A stretch of DNA of 7,906 bases from an uncultured Acidobacteriota bacterium (GTDB lineage: Bacteria > Acidobacteriota > Blastocatellia > Pyrinomonadales > Pyrinomonadaceae). The translations under genes were made by a program, and so were the position numbers. The stretch is from contig CAMLKY010000071.1 in the NCBI GenBank assembly GCA_946480545.1, positions 1 to 7,906 on the forward strand, given 5' to 3'. The notes under the pieces are model-generated. The model made no database searches. It was not told the origin of the DNA and saw nothing but the letters and a program-made list of their open reading frames with translations. Of the stretch, positions 4,948 through 7,906 are shown piece by piece (within the stretch, counting starts at the first letter, position 1; the number at the start of each line of letters is the position of its first letter).

Positions 4948-7906
4948 ATGCTGCGAAACCTGACGATCCTCATCGTTGTCTTCATTCTTTCGGGCGCCGG
5001 TGCGGCGCAATCGACCACACCACCGATGCTATTGAGTCGCGTGTCGCTTAATCAGAGTCACGTCGCGTTCGTGTATGCAGGAAAGGTCTGGCTCGTTGAA
5101 CGCAACGGCGGATCGGCAAGGCGCCTCACAAACACGCCCAATGACGAGACAAACCCTGTGTTCTCTCCGGATGGGAGCCAGCTCGCTTTCTCGCGGAATA
5201 ACGGTAACGATTGGGACATTTTCGTTATCAGCGCCGATGGTTCCGGCGAAACACGGCGCGTGACGATGATGCCGGAGGATGACTTCGTCACTTCGTGGAC
5301 ACCCGATGGTAAGCACGTCATCTTCGAGACCACGCGCGACGAGGAATCGGTGACTCGTCTGTATCGCACCTCTGCTGAACGACTCGAGCTCGCGGTACCG
5401 CTGCCGCTCCACCAAAGCTATATGGGTTGGGTGTCGCCCGATGGAAAACGCATTGTTTACAACCCAAGATCCGGGGCCGGCGACGGATGGCGGTATTACC
5501 GCGGCGGTCACGCGGCGCCTCTATGGATAGCAGATCTCGCGAATGGCGCGCTCGAGAAGATCTCGGATGGCCGTCACAACGATCGTTCTCCTGTCTGGGT
5601 CGGCGACAAGATCTATTTCGTGTCTGACCGTAACGGCGCGTACAACTTGCACGTTTACGATACCGGTTCCAAGCGTACACGCGAGATCACTAAGTACGGC
5701 GGGCAAGGCGTCCGATGGATGTCGGTTTTCGAGAATGAGGCGGCGTATGTGCAGGACGGACGGTTGCATTTGCTCAACCTTCTTCCGGGTGGGGCGGACA
5801 GGCTTGTGAATTTCACGATCTCGCCCGATACGTCGGAACTTGCTCCGCGTAATGCGCCGGCAATGCGCGGCCTCGAACAATTCTTCCCTTCCGCATCGGG
5901 TGACAAGGTCATATTCGGCGCTCGTGGCGAAGCGATCGTTTTTGATCCGTCGAACGGATCATATAAGAACGTGACGAATACAACGGGCGTCGCCGAGCGC
6001 TACCCGATGACCTCGCCGGACGGGAACCTGATCGCGTACTTCTCTGATGAATCAGGTGAGTACGCGCTTCATGTGCGTTCGCTCGTGAACGACTCGGTAA
6101 AGAAAATACAGATCGAAGCAAAGCCGTCGTTCTACTGGGGAACAACGTGGTCGCCTAATTCAAGACTCGTAACATTTCAAGACCGGCGGCTGAACTTCTG
6201 GCTGGCGGATGTTGCGTCGGGGACGGTGAAGAAGATCGACACCTCGACATATACATCGCAGGATCTGTGGTCGGCCAGCTTCTCGCCGGATTCGCGATAT
6301 CTTGCGTATGAAAAGACGCTCACGAACCGCGCGAGCGCCATCTTTGTGTATGACCTCGCGGCGCAGCGATCGCACCAGATCACGGACGGGATAACGCACG
6401 CTCACCTTCCGTCCTTCGACCCCAACGGTAGATATCTTTACTTTGTATCGAGCCACAATGCCGGCACCACCGACTTCCCCTGGGGCGTTCTGAACAGCAT
6501 GATGGCCAATCCGATGGCGGTCGGTCGGGTGCATGCGCTCACCTTGAGAAAGGACGAGGCCGCACCGCTGTTAGGTAACGGTCAACCACATCCCGATGCA
6601 AAGATCGGCGAAACGGTGCCCGAAGTCAGGATAGATCTGGACGGATTGCAGAAACGGTTTGTGAATCTGCCGCTCCCCGGACGCGATTATCAGGGACTGG
6701 CCGCGGTGAAACCCGGCAAGCTCGTTATGGTGATAGGCGAATGGGCGGCAGCACCCGGCGATCTGGGTGGACGAACACAATCAACCGCGCTCTATACCTT
6801 TGATCTCTCGAAAGGTGGGCAATGGACAAAGATCGTCGATCAAACAGACGGCGTCGATGTCTCCCAGGACGGCAGCAAGGTCCTCTATCGCAAAGGGCGC
6901 GATTACTTTCTCACGTCGGCGGATCAACCCGTCAAGACTGACGAAGGAAAGCTCGATTTCAGCAAGATGGAGGTTCGCGTAGTCCCGGCAGATGAGTGGA
7001 AACAAATGTTTCATGAATCCATGCGGATCATGCGCGATTGGTTCTACGACGTAAATCATCACGGCCAAAACCTTGAGGCTCTCGAGCGGGAGTATGCACG
7101 GTATCTTCCGACGGTCACGCGACGAAACGATCTGAATACCCTGATCCGGATGATGCTCGGAAGCGTTTCGGTCAGCCATTTGGCGATAGGCGGCGGTGAT
7201 GCTCCGAACGCAAATACCGGAGGAAACCGCGTAGGTCTGCTCGGGGCCGATTACGAGATAGCCAACGGAAAATATCGTTTCAAAAAGATATACCGGACGA
7301 TGCCTTATTCATCGCCCGCCGGCTCATTCAATGCACCGCTCGATGCTCCCGGCGTCGAAGTACGCGAGGGCGATTATCTCCAGCGGGTCAATGACCAGCC
7401 GGTAGACGCAGCACGGAATGTGCTTTCCTATTTCGAGAATTCAGTAAACCGCCCAACGAAGATCACGGTATCCGCGACCGCCGACGGCTCCGATTCGCGA
7501 ACTTACACGGTGTACCCGTCCGCCGGAGAGAATCGCCTGCGTCGTGCGAACTGGGCCGAAGAGAATCGGAAGCTCGTCGACCGTCTTTCCGGCGGAAAGC
7601 TAGGATACATCTTCATCGAGGGCTACGGCGGCGAAGGTGTGATGAATGCGATCCGCGGCCTTACCGGATACTCAGACAAAAACGGCATCATCATCGACCA
7701 ACGATTCAACGGTGGCGGTATCACTCCCGATTACCTGATCGAGTGGATGCAGCGGCGGCCGCTTTACTACTACATGTTTCGCGGTGGTAATGACATACCG
7801 ACCCCGGTCAACCCAGCACCACCGGTGAAGGTGATGATAATAGATTCGTTGAACGGCTCCGCGGCCGAAACCGGGGCCTTTATGTTCAAGCTTGGAAAGG
7901 TCGGCC
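4948..7906 (+). CDS. Tricorn-like exported serine protease (3' truncated by window end)
   Basis: The frame from ATG 4948 is open to the window end, giving 986 residues. A signal peptide (MLRNLTILIVVFILSGAGAA, about 1-20) indicates export, unlike the cytoplasmic archaeal tricorn. Residues about 27-515 hold PD40-type beta-propeller repeats ('NPVFSPDGSQLAFS', 'MGWVSPDGKRIVYN', 'ASFSPDSRYLAYE', 'PSFDPNGRYLYFVSS'), and weaker strands continue to about 665. The core domain starts near 'DEWKQMFHESMRIMRDWFYD' (682). SVSHLAIGG carries the likely catalytic His744. A PDZ domain follows (about 760-855, 'GVEVREGDYLQRVNDQPV'). Then come 'IIDQRFNGGGITPDYLI' and the likely nucleophile Ser971 in NGSAAE. These positions nearly match Thermoplasma tricorn His746 and Ser965. 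The equivalent of its Glu1023 should lie beyond the window. Tricorn family members degrade short peptides, with the propellers guiding substrate entry. The Ser context GSAAE differs from the GSDGD-like form of classical tricorn. GAGGT six bases upstream fixes the start. Confidence 0.88.
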   Translation, partial: MLRNLTILIVVFILSGAGAAQSTTPPMLLSRVSLNQSHVAFVYAGKVWLVERNGGSARRLTNTPNDETNPVFSPDGSQLAFSRNNGNDWDIFVISADGSGETRRVTMMPEDDFVTSWTPDGKHVIFETTRDEESVTRLYRTSAERLELAVPLPLHQSYMGWVSPDGKRIVYNPRSGAGDGWRYYRGGHAAPLWIADLANGALEKISDGRHNDRSPVWVGDKIYFVSDRNGAYNLHVYDTGSKRTREITKYGGQGVRWMSVFENEAAYVQDGRLHLLNLLPGGADRLVNFTISPDTSELAPRNAPAMRGLEQFFPSASGDKVIFGARGEAIVFDPSNGSYKNVTNTTGVAERYPMTSPDGNLIAYFSDESGEYALHVRSLVNDSVKKIQIEAKPSFYWGTTWSPNSRLVTFQDRRLNFWLADVASGTVKKIDTSTYTSQDLWSASFSPDSRYLAYEKTLTNRASAIFVYDLAAQRSHQITDGITHAHLPSFDPNGRYLYFVSSHNAGTTDFPWGVLNSMMANPMAVGRVHALTLRKDEAAPLLGNGQPHPDAKIGETVPEVRIDLDGLQKRFVNLPLPGRDYQGLAAVKPGKLVMVIGEWAAAPGDLGGRTQSTALYTFDLSKGGQWTKIVDQTDGVDVSQDGSKVLYRKGRDYFLTSADQPVKTDEGKLDFSKMEVRVVPADEWKQMFHESMRIMRDWFYDVNHHGQNLEALEREYARYLPTVTRRNDLNTLIRMMLGSVSVSHLAIGGGDAPNANTGGNRVGLLGADYEIANGKYRFKKIYRTMPYSSPAGSFNAPLDAPGVEVREGDYLQRVNDQPVDAARNVLSYFENSVNRPTKITVSATADGSDSRTYTVYPSAGENRLRRANWAEENRKLVDRLSGGKLGYIFIEGYGGEGVMNAIRGLTGYSDKNGIIIDQRFNGGGITPDYLIEWMQRRPLYYYMFRGGNDIPTPVNPAPPVKVMIIDSLNGSAAETGAFMFKLGKVG

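Overview
The window looks like ordinary chromosome from an Acidobacteriota member, most likely class Blastocatellia near Pyrinomonadaceae. This is an inference from protein style: a VCBS/FG-GAP tail of the 'VFRPSNSRWY' type, a lipoprotein with Asn/Thr/Ala-rich spacers, an exported bacterial tricorn-like protease, and moderately high GC with good Shine-Dalgarno sites before most genes. No transposase, integrase, tRNA, rRNA or CRISPR array was found.

Layout: 1-239 is the 3' end of a secreted repeat protein. 250-315 is a long near-perfect inverted repeat. 320-599 is a dense regulatory leader with a strong promoter, a 26-codon leader ORF starting at the expected +1, and two tandem complementary sequence pairs that can form mutually exclusive hairpins ending in a terminator. 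A further hairpin follows, then a consensus ribosome binding site. 600-1361 is an Erm-type 23S rRNA adenine N6-methyltransferase. Convergent to it, 1450-2034 (minus strand) encodes a small secreted protein of unknown function. Divergent from that, 2203-3201 encodes a lipoprotein with two tandem NTF2/DUF4440-like domains, closed by an intrinsic terminator. 3339-4853 encodes an exported or membrane-anchored patatin-like lipase, and 4948 to the window end encodes a tricorn-like protease cut by the window edge.

The genes do not form one operon. Most have their own promoter-like signals, and the patatin and tricorn genes share a 9-base -10 region (GCTAGAATA). Four of the five genes lying wholly or mostly inside the window encode exported envelope proteins; the exception is erm.

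The most notable feature is the erm leader. The leader ORF begins MSIRIR, which contains an Arg-X-Arg motif of the kind that supports macrolide-dependent stalling in known Erm leader peptides such as ErmDL. The Arg codons overlap the first arm of the predicted attenuator. A ribosome stalled there would free the second arm to pair with the third and so abolish the terminator. This matches drug-inducible transcription attenuation as known for ermK/ermD of Bacillus, here in what appears to be an acidobacterium. The architecture is read directly from the sequence; the mechanism is inferred.
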